Source: CBDANW01 sp965197825
GTDB taxonomy: Bacteria; Acidobacteriota; Vicinamibacteria; Marinacidobacterales; DATDRI01
DNA length: 64,000 bases
Direction: 5' to 3'
NCBI GenBank assembly: GCA_965197825.1
Contig: CBDANW010000003.1
Span: 806,001-870,000, forward strand
Both the position numbers and the translations under genes were made by a program. Shown piece by piece: positions 56,831 to 64,000 of the stretch (the stretch's first letter is position 1; every line of letters starts with the position of its first letter). Below the pieces are notes generated by a model that was given only the letters and a program-made list of their open reading frames with translations, was not told the origin of the DNA and did no database searches.

Positions 56831-58279
56831 GTGGCAGACACAATCAAGGTACAGAAAATAGATGATTACCGTTGGCGCATTCCCAGAGAAGGGAAGATGC
56901 GGGTCGAGGGGCTGGTCTTCGCCAGCGAAGCGTTCATGAGCACGCTTCGGGGCGATCCGGCGCTCGAGCAGGTTGCCAACGTAGCCCAGCTGCCGGGGAT
57001 CGTGGGCCGTTCGATTGCGATGCCCGATATCCATTGGGGATACGGTTTCGCGATCGGTGGCGTCGCCGCGTTTTCGCCCGATGGTGGCGTGGTCTCTCCG
57101 GGGGGTGTCGGCTTCGACATCAATTGAGGCGTCCGCCTACTGCGCTCAGGTTTGAGTCGCAAGGACGTCGAAGGCAAGATCCGAGAGCTGGTGGAGGCGC
57201 TCTTTGCCAACGTTCCCACGGGAGTCGGTGCCCATCGCCGCGATTTCAAGCTCTCTCAGTCCGAGCTCCGTCGCGTGCTCACGCACGGTGCGGGCTGGGC
57301 GGTCGCGAACGGATACGGCACCGAAACGGATCTGGAACACATCGAGGAAGGCGGCTGCCTGCCCGGGGCCGACCCCGACGAGGTCAGCCCGCGTGCCATC
57401 GAACGGGGACGCCCGCAGCTCGGGACGCTCGGCTCCGGCAACCACTTCGGGGAGATCCAATACGTCTCGGAGATCTATGACGACAAGCTCGCCGAAGCGT
57501 TGGGGCTCTACCCCGGACAGGTCACCGTCAGCATCCATACCGGCTCGCGGGGTCTCGGGTATCAAGTTTGCGATGACTTTCTCAAGGTGATGGCGCGCGC
57601 ATCCGCCAAGTACGGCATCGAGCTGCCCGATCGTCAGCTTTGCGCCGCCCCGCTCGGGTCGGCAGAAGGGAAGCGATACCTCGCCGCGATGTCCGCTGCC
57701 GCCAACTACGCGTTCGCCAATCGGCAGATGATCACCCATTGGGTGAGGGAGAGTTTCGAGCGCGTCCTGGGTATCGGCCGGGGCAAGCTCGGGCTGGGCC
57801 TGGTGTATGACGTCTGTCACAACATCGCCAAGTTCGAAGAGCACGAGGTCGATGGGCGCAAGACCCGGCTCTGCGTGCACCGCAAAGGAGCCACCCGGGC
57901 CTTTCCACCGAATCATCCCCAGACTCCGGCCGCCTACCGTGCGGTGGGACAACCGGTTCTCATCCCTGGCGACATGGGGCGCTATTCCTATGTCCTGGTG
58001 GGAACCGAGCTCGCGTACCAGGAGACGTTCGGGAGCACGTGCCATGGTGCAGGGCGTCTCATGAGCCGCCGACAGGCGCGAAGAACGGCGGGGAAGCGGC
58101 CCATCGTTCGCGAGATGGAAGCTCGGGGGATCATCGTCCGAGCGGCGGGCCGGGCGACCCTGGTGGAAGAGATTCCGGAAGCCTACAAAGACGTCGCCGA
58201 GGTCGTGGATGTCGTCCACGGGGCCGGCATCGGTCGCAAGGTGGCGCAGCTTCGACCGATCGGCGTGGTCAAGGGTTAG
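56831..58279 (+). CDS. rtcB: RNA-splicing ligase RtcB, candidate selenoprotein (in-frame UGA at codon 99)
   Basis: GTG 56831 (after TAGGAG) to TAG 58277-58279 gives 482 codons, the normal RtcB length, with a single TGA at 57125-57127. The context is PGGVGFDIN-TGA-GVRLLRSGLS. Every known RtcB has Cys in this FDINCGVR motif, where Asp and Cys bind Mn2+ (Asp95/Cys98 in P. horikoshii). Here they fall at 96 and 99. Other ligands are intact: LGSGNHFGEI (His 205), VSIHTGSRGLG (His 236), YDVCHNIAKF (His 330) and the guanylylated His 405 in TCHGAGR. A hairpin directly follows the UGA. The reading is either Sec insertion or a nonsense mutation. The archease partner lies immediately upstream. Confidence 0.85.
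57130..57167 (+). promoter_or_regulatory. SECIS-like hairpin after the rtcB UGA
   Basis: Starting two bases after the UGA, CGTCC (57130-57134) pairs with GGACG (57163-57167), TGCG (57141-57144) with CGCA (57158-57161), and CTCA (57145-57148) with TGAG (57153-57156). The apical loop is GGTT, with one bulged T at 57157. Twenty-one bases separate the UGA from the loop, within the range of bacterial SECIS elements, and the loop starts with G as they require. Confidence 0.6.
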
Positions 58280-58303
58280 TAAGGTCAAGAGGGGTTAGTA
58301 AGG
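58273..58303. repeat. 12-base direct repeat after rtcB
   Basis: GGGTTAGTAAGG occurs at 58273-58284 and again at 58292-58303, separated by 7 bases. The first copy contains the rtcB stop, and the second runs into the IS border. It may reflect a duplication at the insertion site. Confidence 0.55.
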
Positions 58304-59751
58304 GGGATGTCCCGCCGGATGTTGAATTTGGGGTAGCGGCGGCTCTTTGGCCGGCCTAAGAATAGGTCTGCCAATAAACCGTCTCCAGAGGGGGACAAGG
58401 AGCCACCAATGCCTAGGAAATCGAAGAAAGCAAACGCACTCGCCTACGGGCAAGGTAGTTGGCCAAGTCGGTCAGATACTGCTACCGATGATAGCTGGGA
58501 TCGCGGCCACGAAGGCGGATCTGACGGAATGGGTGTACGAGCAAGGACTGACAGCTCTGCACCTACTGCTCAGAGAGGACGCCGAGGAGATCGCGGGGCT
58601 CAAGGGCAAGCACGAGAAGGAGCGAACTCATAACCACTGTGGGAGCACGAACGGAGAGCTGAGCTTCGGTGGTCGTCGCATCCAAGTGTCGCGACCTCGA
58701 GTTCGCTCGAAGTCGGGCGAGGAGGCGTCGCTTCCACACTTCGAAGCCTTCCGCGAAGAAGACCCGCTTCCAGAGCGAGTGTTGAATCAGATCTTGGTGG
58801 GGGTATCGACCCGAAATTACGAATCGAGTCTGGACAAACCCGCGGCCAAGTTGAAGTCTCGTGGCACGAGTAAGAGTGCCGCCAGCCGTCACCTCGTGAG
58901 CCAGACGACTAAGAAGCTCGAGGAATACCTGTCTCGGCGGCTAGAGGAGTTCGAGCTTGCGGCACTGATGCTGGATGGCCTTGAGGTGGCCGGACAGACC
59001 GTCGTCGTAACTCTCGGTATCACAATAGATGGAACGAAGGTGCCCCTGGGTATATGGCTGGGCTCGACGGAGAACTCTCGGGTGTGCACCGCGATGTTGC
59101 AGGACCTTCTCGAGCGAGGCTTGCGCGTCGATGAGTCGATTCTCTGCGTAGTGGACGGAGGCAAAGGCATCCGCAAGGCACTCGTCGACGTTTTGGGGGA
59201 CCTCGCGGTCATCCAAAGGTGCCAGATCCATAAACTCCGGAATCTTCGCTCGTACCTTCCCAAGTCTCGTCACGCCTACGTGCTCCAGACGATGAAGGAA
59301 GCCTACAAGTGCAAGAGTGCCGACAAGGCGCGCAAGCGACTTCAGGCATTGGTGTCGTGGCTCGAGCGAAACGGCTACGACGAAGCTGCCGGAAGCCTTC
59401 GTGAAGGGATGGAAGAGACACTCACGGTCGTGAAGCTCGCGCTGCCCGCCTTACTTCGCCAGTTTCTTGCCACGACGAACGCCATTGAGAATCTCAACGG
59501 AACCATTCGCAGAGTATCGAGAAACGTCAAGCGTTGGTAGAGTCCTTCCATGGTTCGCCGATGGACCGCTCTTGGCGTCGTCACCGCGCAGAAAAAGTTC
59601 CGGCGTATCAAAGGCTATCGCCATATGGGCGCTCTCGTTCACGCGCTTAGAAGCAAACAGAAATCTCTTGACAGCGATGAGTTTGCTGCCTAAGAGTATT
59701 CACAGGTGCCGCCGCTACCCGACCAAATTCAACAGCGGCCGGGACATCCCC
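58303..59751 (+). mobile_element. IS256-family element, copy 2
   Basis: A near-identical copy of the element at 49253-50712, with the same ends (GGGGATGTCCCGCCGGATGT and GGGACATCCCC). It is 11 bases shorter through a deletion at the transposase start. The flanks TTAGTAAG and ACCAGTTG do not form a target duplication. Confidence 0.9.
58409..59693 (+). pseudogene. IS256-family transposase, frameshifted and with an in-frame TAG (copy 2)
   Basis: Relative to copy 1 an 11-base deletion after MPRKSKK breaks the frame, so ATG 58409 soon runs into another frame. The main transposase frame stays open upstream to 58347 and ends at the same TAG (59538-59540) as copy 1, followed by the same 51-codon extension to TAA 59693. 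Three residue changes from copy 1 are visible (PTAKL/PAAKL, HKLQ/HKLR, RQSLA/RQFLA). The copies are otherwise the same. Confidence 0.85.
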
Positions 59752-59922
59752 ACCAGTTGCGACGGTAGCCGTAGCGTTTCCAGGAGCGCGAAACTTGCGG
59801 AAAGTGATGGAACCGCCGATGCCCTCTTCCAGCAAGACGATGCCTTCTTGTTCGAGAATCGGGACCATGGGTTTGGGGATTTTTCCGAATCCGAGGAACT
59901 GGTGAAGCAGCGGCGCGATCAT
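59752..59922 (-). pseudogene. N-terminal fragment of a hypothetical protein, cut by IS256-family copy 2
   Basis: ATG 59922 reads MIAPLLHQFLGFGKIPKPMV, then EGIVLLEEGIGGSITFRKFR, after which a one-base shift near 59780 gives KRYGYRRNW up to the IS border. The rest of the gene is missing. I do not recognise the family. Confidence 0.5.
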
Positions 59923-59975
59923 GCGGCGTCGTCCCTAGTACTTCTGTTCCTGGGAACTTGTCCGACGGGACCGGT

Positions 59976-60902
59976 TCACATGACTTGCTCGCGAAAACTC
60001 GCGGGCGAGTGACCGAAGTAATCACGGAATGCGCGAGAGAAGTGGCTCCGGCTAGCGAAACCCACCCGGTTCGCAACGTCATCCACCGAGAGGTCGTTTC
60101 GGTGGAGAAGCTGAGCGCCATGGCGGAGACGCGTTTCGCGAACGAAGTCCATGGGCGGGCGGCCGAAACACTCGTGGAATCGCCTCGCGAAGACCGATCG
60201 GCTCATGTTGGCGAGCGTGCCCAGCTAGTCGAGAGAGTGCGGATGCTCGGGATGCTTGAGAATGGCTTCCAACACCCGTGCCAGGCGTGCGTCATCCAGG
60301 GCTGAAAGCCACGGCAACTTACAGTCCGGGTGTTGGCTCAGCCGTCGGAAAACCAAGATCAAGCATTGGTTCATGAGCGCTGACATCATCGCCACTCGAC
60401 CGGGTACGTCTGTCCGAGGTTCCTGCACCAGGGCCTCGAAGGTGGCGCGCATCGATGGTGAGTCCGAGAAGTCGAGGATCAAAGGCTCCCGCAGCAGGTC
60501 GAACAGACCGAGGCCACCCGCGTAGCTTACCTGCACGCGGCCGCACGCGATCTTGAGCTCTGAGTCTTCTTCTGGGCCGGCGACGAGATCGCAGATCGGC
60601 GGTACATCACCGTCGCCGTCCACGACACTCTCGTTTCGGACGTCGGAGCAATACTTGAGGGAGTGGATCAAGCCCGGTGGGATGACGGCGAGGGAGTTGG
60701 GGGAAAGCGCATAGACCTCTCCGCTCCCAAGCCGCAGCGTCCCCTCACCTTGCAGTGTGAAATGGAAGACGACCCAGTCGCGGAGGGGGAGCCGGAGCCG
60801 CCAACCGCTGGCCACTTGGCATGTTGCAAACGGGTCCACTCTCAAAGCTAGGTTTTCGAAGAGCCGCTCGATGAGCAGGAGGAGGAGAGTCATGGAGATC
60901 AC
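59976..60902 (-). pseudogene. AraC-family regulator with an in-frame TAG
   Basis: Two pieces share one reading frame: residues from 60902 or 60893 to a TAG at 60225-60227, then on to 59976. The N-terminal part is a cupin-like sensor domain (LRDWVVFHFTLQGEGTLRLG, LSPNSLAVIPPGLIHSLKYC). The C-terminal part is a pair of helix-turn-helix motifs (MSRSVFARRFHECFGRPPMD, VDDVANRVGFASRSHFSRAF, FGHSPASFREQ). The TAG falls between HPHSLD and LGTLANMSRS, inside the first HTH region, so truncated product would not bind DNA. The start overlaps the divergent hydrolase gene, a likely target before decay. Confidence 0.8.
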
Positions 60903-61548
60903 GCGTCAGGACACAGCACTCGTTATCACCGATCCACAGAACGACTTCTTGAGTCCCAAAGGGGTTACTTGGCAGCTGGTCGGGGAGAGCGTCAAGGAAA
61001 ACCAGACGGTCGAGCACATCGAGCAGCTCTTGAAGGCCGCCAAGCAGACAGGCTGCGAGGTGTTTGTGTCGCCACACTATTACTACCCCACCGACCACGA
61101 CTGGCAGTTCGGCGGCACGGTCGAAAAGATGATGCACGAGATCAAGATGTTCGATCGCGTCGGAGCCCATACGACCGAAGGCTTCGCCGGCTCGGGCGCC
61201 GATTGGCTGGACGTTCTGAAGCCTTACATCGAAGATGGGAAGACCGTTGTGGCCAGCCCGCACAAAGTCTACGGGCCGGAGAGCAACGACCTCGTGCTGC
61301 AGCTTCGCAAGCGGGGCATCTCCAAGATCCTGCTCTGCGGGATGTCGGCCAATCTTTGCCTGGAGTCCCACCTGCGTGAGCTCATGGAGCAGGGCTTCGA
61401 GGTCGGGGTCATCAAAGACGCCACTGCCGCAGCACGCCACCCCGAGCTCGGTGATGGTTACGCGGCAGCTCTGATCAACTTCGGATTCCTCGCTAGCGCC
61501 GTGCTCACCACCGAGGAGACCATCGACTCAGTTCGCGCCGCCGCCTGA
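60892..61548 (+). CDS. isochorismatase-like cysteine hydrolase
   Basis: ATG 60892, after AGGAGGAGAG, gives 218 residues. The fold is marked by TALVITDPQNDFLSPKG (catalytic Asp), KTVVASPHKVYGPESNDLVL and ILLCGMSANLCLESHLRELM, where the Cys in NLC is the nucleophile. The general-base Lys is probably in the SPHKVYG region. The family includes nicotinamidases, ureidoacrylate hydrolases and isochorismatases, and the substrate cannot be read here. The divergent AraC gene overlaps the 5' end by about ten bases. Confidence 0.9.
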   Translation: MEITRQDTALVITDPQNDFLSPKGVTWQLVGESVKENQTVEHIEQLLKAAKQTGCEVFVSPHYYYPTDHDWQFGGTVEKMMHEIKMFDRVGAHTTEGFAGSGADWLDVLKPYIEDGKTVVASPHKVYGPESNDLVLQLRKRGISKILLCGMSANLCLESHLRELMEQGFEVGVIKDATAAARHPELGDGYAAALINFGFLASAVLTTEETIDSVRAAA

Positions 61549-61631
61549 TAGCTCCCGAAGCTCTATCCGCAGGGGGGGCCATCCGAGCGCCCTCCCTGTT
61601 TCACGCTGGTTAGCTACGGATGTGGCGGGAG

Positions 61632-61797
61632 CTAGTGTCCCGTCCCGGAAGTCATGTTGCATTCGAGCGCCGATGCATCCTGCCTCGCTGCGTTGCTCCT
61701 CGGTTGAATACGCTCGGTATTTCGCCCTCCCCGCGCCTTGCGATCCGGGCGCCTCGGCGCGCTCGATGCTAACATCACTTCCGAGACGAGACGCTAG
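61632..61797. repeat. palindromic intergenic repeat, copy C
   Basis: A 166-base palindrome between two convergent genes. The left arm (CTAGTGTCCCGTCCCGGAAG from 61632) pairs with the right arm ending CTTCCGAGACGAGACGCTAG at 61797, and similarity continues for about 60 bases. The core GCTGCGTTGCTCCTCGGT, AATACGCTCGGTATT and GCGCCTTGC matches repeat B. It could also act as a bidirectional terminator here. Confidence 0.8.
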
Positions 61798-61818
61798 TGG
61801 CTATTGGCGCGGAGACGC

Positions 61819-62226
61819 TCAACTTGCCTCTTGCTTCCTTGATTCGAACAAATCCCACAAATTCCCATACAAATCCTCAAAAACAGCTACTGTCCCGTAG
61901 GGGGCGTTCTTCGGTTCCCTGACGAAGTTAATTCCGGCCGAAAGCATCTCATTGTAGTCACGCCAGAAGTCATCGGTGTTGAGGAACAGGAAAACCCGCC
62001 CTCCGGTCTGGTTGCCAATGAATGCTTCCTGTTCTGGTGTTGAGGCTCGGGCCAATAGGAGGTTGATGCCTTCTGCTCCAGGGGGAGTCACAACAACCCA
62101 GCGCTTATCCTGATCGGGTTGATAAGTATCTTCGACCACTGTGAAATGGAGCTTTTGGCAGAAAAATTCGATGGCCTCATCGTAGTCGCGAACAACCAGG
62201 GCAACAAGGATGATCGATTGCTTCAT
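61819..62226 (-). CDS. VOC-family (glyoxalase-like) protein
   Basis: ATG 62226 gives 135 residues: MKQSIILVALVVRDYDEAIE, FFCQKLHFTVVEDTYQPDQD, then GRVFLFLNTDDFWRDYNEML and YGTVAVFEDLYGNLWDLFES. The two beta-alpha-beta-beta-beta units and terminal Glu/His-type metal positions fit the VOC fold. Function is undetermined: members include glyoxalases, dioxygenases and antibiotic-resistance proteins. It is one of three small minus-strand genes in a cassette-like row. Confidence 0.85.
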   Translation of the reverse strand: MKQSIILVALVVRDYDEAIEFFCQKLHFTVVEDTYQPDQDKRWVVVTPPGAEGINLLLARASTPEQEAFIGNQTGGRVFLFLNTDDFWRDYNEMLSAGINFVREPKNAPYGTVAVFEDLYGNLWDLFESRKQEAS

Positions 62227-62411
62227 ATTCGAGCTTAGCTCTCGATTCCGCCTCGTGATTTCGGCACAGCTGAACCTAGACTGGGCCTTGCCGCATGCCA
62301 TCGCCTTGAGTTGTGAGCGCGCATCCCTCTTGTCGGCGCCCGTCTGCCCCAGGCGTTGACTAGGCGTCGCCGTTACGCGATGCCGTCCGCACGTCGGTGT
62401 CCTCGTGACCT
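62227..62411. other. non-coding spacer between two cassette-like genes
   Basis: No coding frame. An imperfect palindrome (GCCTAG near 62346-62366 against CTAGG near 62274-62280) spans most of the spacer and could be a degenerate recombination site, but the core motifs are not clear. Confidence 0.35.
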
Positions 62412-62918
62412 TCAAGCTTCAGAGTCTCGATTGTCGATCCGTGGAGTAGGTCCTCCGAACAGCGCCCGAAAGACAAGCGACGGGATGCAAATGTCTGTAG
62501 TGCTGACCAGGGCCGCTACGCCGCTCAGGAGAAAGCCAAGCGTGTATCCTAGAGGGGCGTGCCCTGTCTGAAACGCCCAGGCCGTTGCCACCAGCCAGAC
62601 CGCACCGAGCCCGCATGCGAAACGGGAGGGAGCGCCGCGCCGAGGCAACCGCGGTGTGCCAATTGCATGACGAACACCATAGTTGTAGATCAGGTCGAAT
62701 GGATGGACCGGCGACAGCGCCGCAGCAAACGCGACGGCTGTCAAGGTCAGGAGGATCTTCGGCGAGCCAAGGGCTGTCCCCAGCAGGGCAAGTACGGCAC
62801 ACATCCCGAAGGCCAGCCGCAGCCATGGCGCGACTTGGGCTAGGTGTTCCTCGTCCACTCGCTCAAAGCCTTGGATGTCCAATCGACGCAGAGCCTTCGG
62901 CGACAGGGTCTTTATCAT
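62412..62918 (-). CDS. DUF4395 integral membrane protein
   Basis: This 168-residue protein has four hydrophobic segments (LRLAFGMCAVLALLGTALG, KILLTLTAVAFAAALSPVHP, FACGLGAVWLVATAWAF, YTLGFLLSGVAALVSTTDIC) and the DUF4395 opening with VDEEHLAQVAPWLRLAFGMC. The PFDLIYNYGVRHAIGTPRLP loop is conserved, as are CIPSLVFRALFG. Function is unknown; relatives often sit next to thioredoxin-like genes. Confidence 0.8.
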   Translation of the reverse strand: MIKTLSPKALRRLDIQGFERVDEEHLAQVAPWLRLAFGMCAVLALLGTALGSPKILLTLTAVAFAAALSPVHPFDLIYNYGVRHAIGTPRLPRRGAPSRFACGLGAVWLVATAWAFQTGHAPLGYTLGFLLSGVAALVSTTDICIPSLVFRALFGGPTPRIDNRDSEA

Positions 62919-62949
62919 GGGTTTCTCTCCTTGACACGATTCTCCGACG

Positions 62950-63046
62950 CCTAAACGGCCTGCCGCTCAGCCGCAAGCGGCGTCGTCGATCTTCGAATCA
63001 ACTCAACGCGCCCGCGCCGCTCGTCGGCTGCAGCGGCTTATTAGCC
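62950..63046 (-). repeat. integron attC-like recombination site
   Basis: Read on the minus strand from 63046: GGCTAAT, then GCCGCTGCAGCCGACG, a GC-rich variable middle, GCGGCTGAGCGGC and GTTTAGG (62956-62950). The inner arms pair as GCCGCTGCAGCCG against GCCGCTCAGCCGC with one extrahelical G, a hallmark of attC. The outer boxes differ by one base each from RYYYAAC and GTTRRRY. The left box overlaps the RidA stop codon, as in gene cassettes. Confidence 0.6.
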
Positions 63047-63427
63047 GGCGACTTTGGCGATCGCGTCGATCTCGACCAGGGCTCCCTGCGGCAACCGCGA
63101 GACCTCGACGCACGCTCGTGCTGGAAAAGCTTCGGGGAAGTAGCGGGCGTAAACTTCATTGACCGCAGCGAAGTCATCCATGTTCGTCAGGTAAACCGTT
63201 GCCCGGACGACCCGGTCGAGACTTGACCCCGCGGCGTGCAAAATCGCTTCGATGTTCCGGAGAGCGCGGTCCGCCTGCGTTGCCGCGTCTGATCCAACCA
63301 TTGCACCAGTCGCGGGGTCCAGCGCGACCTGGCCGCATGTCCAGATCCAGCCATCGAGAACCACGGCCTGTGAATACGGCCCGACCGCGGCGGGTGCTTG
63401 GTCGGTCACAATGATCGTCTTCCTCAT
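63041..63427 (-). CDS. RidA-family enamine/imine deaminase
   Basis: This 128-residue trimeric protein hydrolyses reactive enamines and imines formed by PLP enzymes. Family blocks are PAAVGPYSQAVVLDGWIWTC, GQVALDPATGAMV, NIEAILHAAGSSLDRVVRAT, VYLTNMDDFAAVNEVYARYF and PARACVEVSRLPQGALVEID, with the active-site Arg in PARACVEV. The stop overlaps an attC-like site, which suggests that the gene arrived as an integron cassette. Confidence 0.92.
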   Translation of the reverse strand: MRKTIIVTDQAPAAVGPYSQAVVLDGWIWTCGQVALDPATGAMVGSDAATQADRALRNIEAILHAAGSSLDRVVRATVYLTNMDDFAAVNEVYARYFPEAFPARACVEVSRLPQGALVEIDAIAKVAG

Positions 63428-63597
63428 CTCGTCCTCCGAAGCGTCTGTTCCAGACCGGCGCAGTGTCTTGAATTCTTCGGTCTTGCTCCGGCAAGTGGTG
63501 ATTCCGTGAACTCCGCAACGCCCTCACAGGAACGTCGGGCGCAGCATACACCGCGTCAACGGCTCAACGAAAATCACTACCTTTCCTTCCTGGCGGC

Positions 63598-64000
63598 TTA
63601 AGCCGGCGTGAGCCAGAGATTTTGGTAGGGCTCGAGCTTGGCGCGGACCGTGCCGGAAGACGATTCCAGGGTACGGCCGGTGATGATGTCCTTCCACGTT
63701 TTCGCGCCCGTGCCCAGCTCCGTCTCCGAGAAGGAAACTTCCTGGCCTTCGCCGCTCACGTTGGTCAAGGCCAGCACGCGTTGACTCCCGTCGGGAGACG
63801 TGCGGACGAGCGAGAAGACAGCGGGGTGGCGCGTCAGGACCCGCTGCGAGCCGTTGGGGTGAAAGGCCGGGGTCTTGGTGCGTTTTTCGATCAGCTCCCG
63901 GAAGCCGACTGGCGACCTTGTACGTCGAGGTGGTGCGCTCACTCAGCTAGTCGATGAGGGTGCTCTCGTCGATGTTCTTGCGATTGATGTTTCGTGGATC
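63598..64000 (-). pseudogene. GH13 sucrose-phosphorylase-like enzyme, C-terminal part with TAG and frameshift
   Basis: The window ends inside this gene. From 64000 the frame reads DPRNINRKNIDESTLID, then a TAG (63949-63947), then LSERTTSTYKVASR. A frame change near 63918 leads into LIEKRTKTPAFHPNGSQRVL, LALTNVSGEGQEVSFSETEL and EPYQNLWLTPA with the stop at 63598. The pattern equals the C-terminal helical region and final beta domain of GH13_18 enzymes. One nonsense codon and one indel within 40 codons indicate a broken gene or sequence errors. Confidence 0.7.

Noticed and set aside
56831..57127. rtcB as two separate genes
   Set aside because: The two pieces are in one frame, separated only by a UGA at the invariant Cys codon, and together give the normal RtcB length and motifs.
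62227..62411. Second attC site after DUF4395
   Set aside because: An imperfect palindrome is present, but the core boxes and extrahelical base pattern are not clear enough to call it.

Overview
The window looks like a chromosomal segment of an uncultured, moderately high-GC Gram-negative bacterium. An Acidobacteriota-type genome is my best guess, because of the bactofilin, PASTA, TPR-AIM24, pilT and hrcA-grpE-dnaK-dnaJ-prmA-rsmE arrangement, but no rRNA is present to confirm it. The sequence combines well-kept housekeeping operons with many insertion sequences, palindromic repeats and broken genes. That pattern suggests a genome undergoing insertion-sequence expansion and decay, although some frameshifts could be assembly errors.

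Layout. 1-2.3 kb: end of an IS66 element that truncates a TPR-AIM24 gene, then a palindromic repeat. 2.3-8.6 kb: lytic transglycosylase, alaS, recX, pilT and ilvE, all minus. 8.6-9.5 kb: no gene recognised. 9.5-10.4 kb: Ser/Thr kinase (plus). 10.4-16.9 kb: the heat-shock operon hrcA-grpE-dnaK-dnaJ-prmA-rsmE (minus) behind a perfect CIRCE operator. 17-19.6 kb: lipM-like, alanine dehydrogenase, bactofilin and tRNA-Gly(CCC). 19.8-24.8 kb: sugar-nucleotide genes (phosphomannomutase, nucleotidyltransferase, nucleotide-sugar dehydrogenase) and pgsA. 24.9-33.8 kb: LysM protein, BamD-like lipoprotein, epimerase, thioesterase, rpe, PASTA protein, a complete IS66 and rsmB. 33.9-46.35 kb: an island of mostly broken genes (Lon-type protease, GDPD, metallo-hydrolase, STAS, YiaV/YiaW-like pair split by an IS256 element, efflux porin, assorted fragments). 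46.4-49.2 kb: fmt, def and aroC. The usual def-fmt-rsmB order is split by the island. 49.2-53.7 kb: an IS256-family copy, truncated lipoprotein, sulfatase, permease remnant and glycosyltransferase. 53.7-56.2 kb: hsp20-groES-groEL behind a degenerate CIRCE. 56.4-58.3 kb: archease and RtcB RNA ligase. 58.3-59.75 kb: second IS256-family copy. 59.75-64 kb: broken AraC regulator, cysteine hydrolase, and a cassette-like stretch (VOC, DUF4395, RidA) with an integron attC-like site, ending in a broken GH13 gene.

Most notable points. (1) RtcB has an in-frame UGA exactly where the family has its invariant metal-binding cysteine, followed at once by a SECIS-like hairpin, so it is a candidate selenocysteine-containing RNA ligase. 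(2) A family of long palindromic intergenic repeats ends in CTAG or CTAA and supplies the stop codons of neighbouring genes, apparently trimming the DnaK tail. (3) Several in-frame TAG codons interrupt otherwise continuous reading frames.
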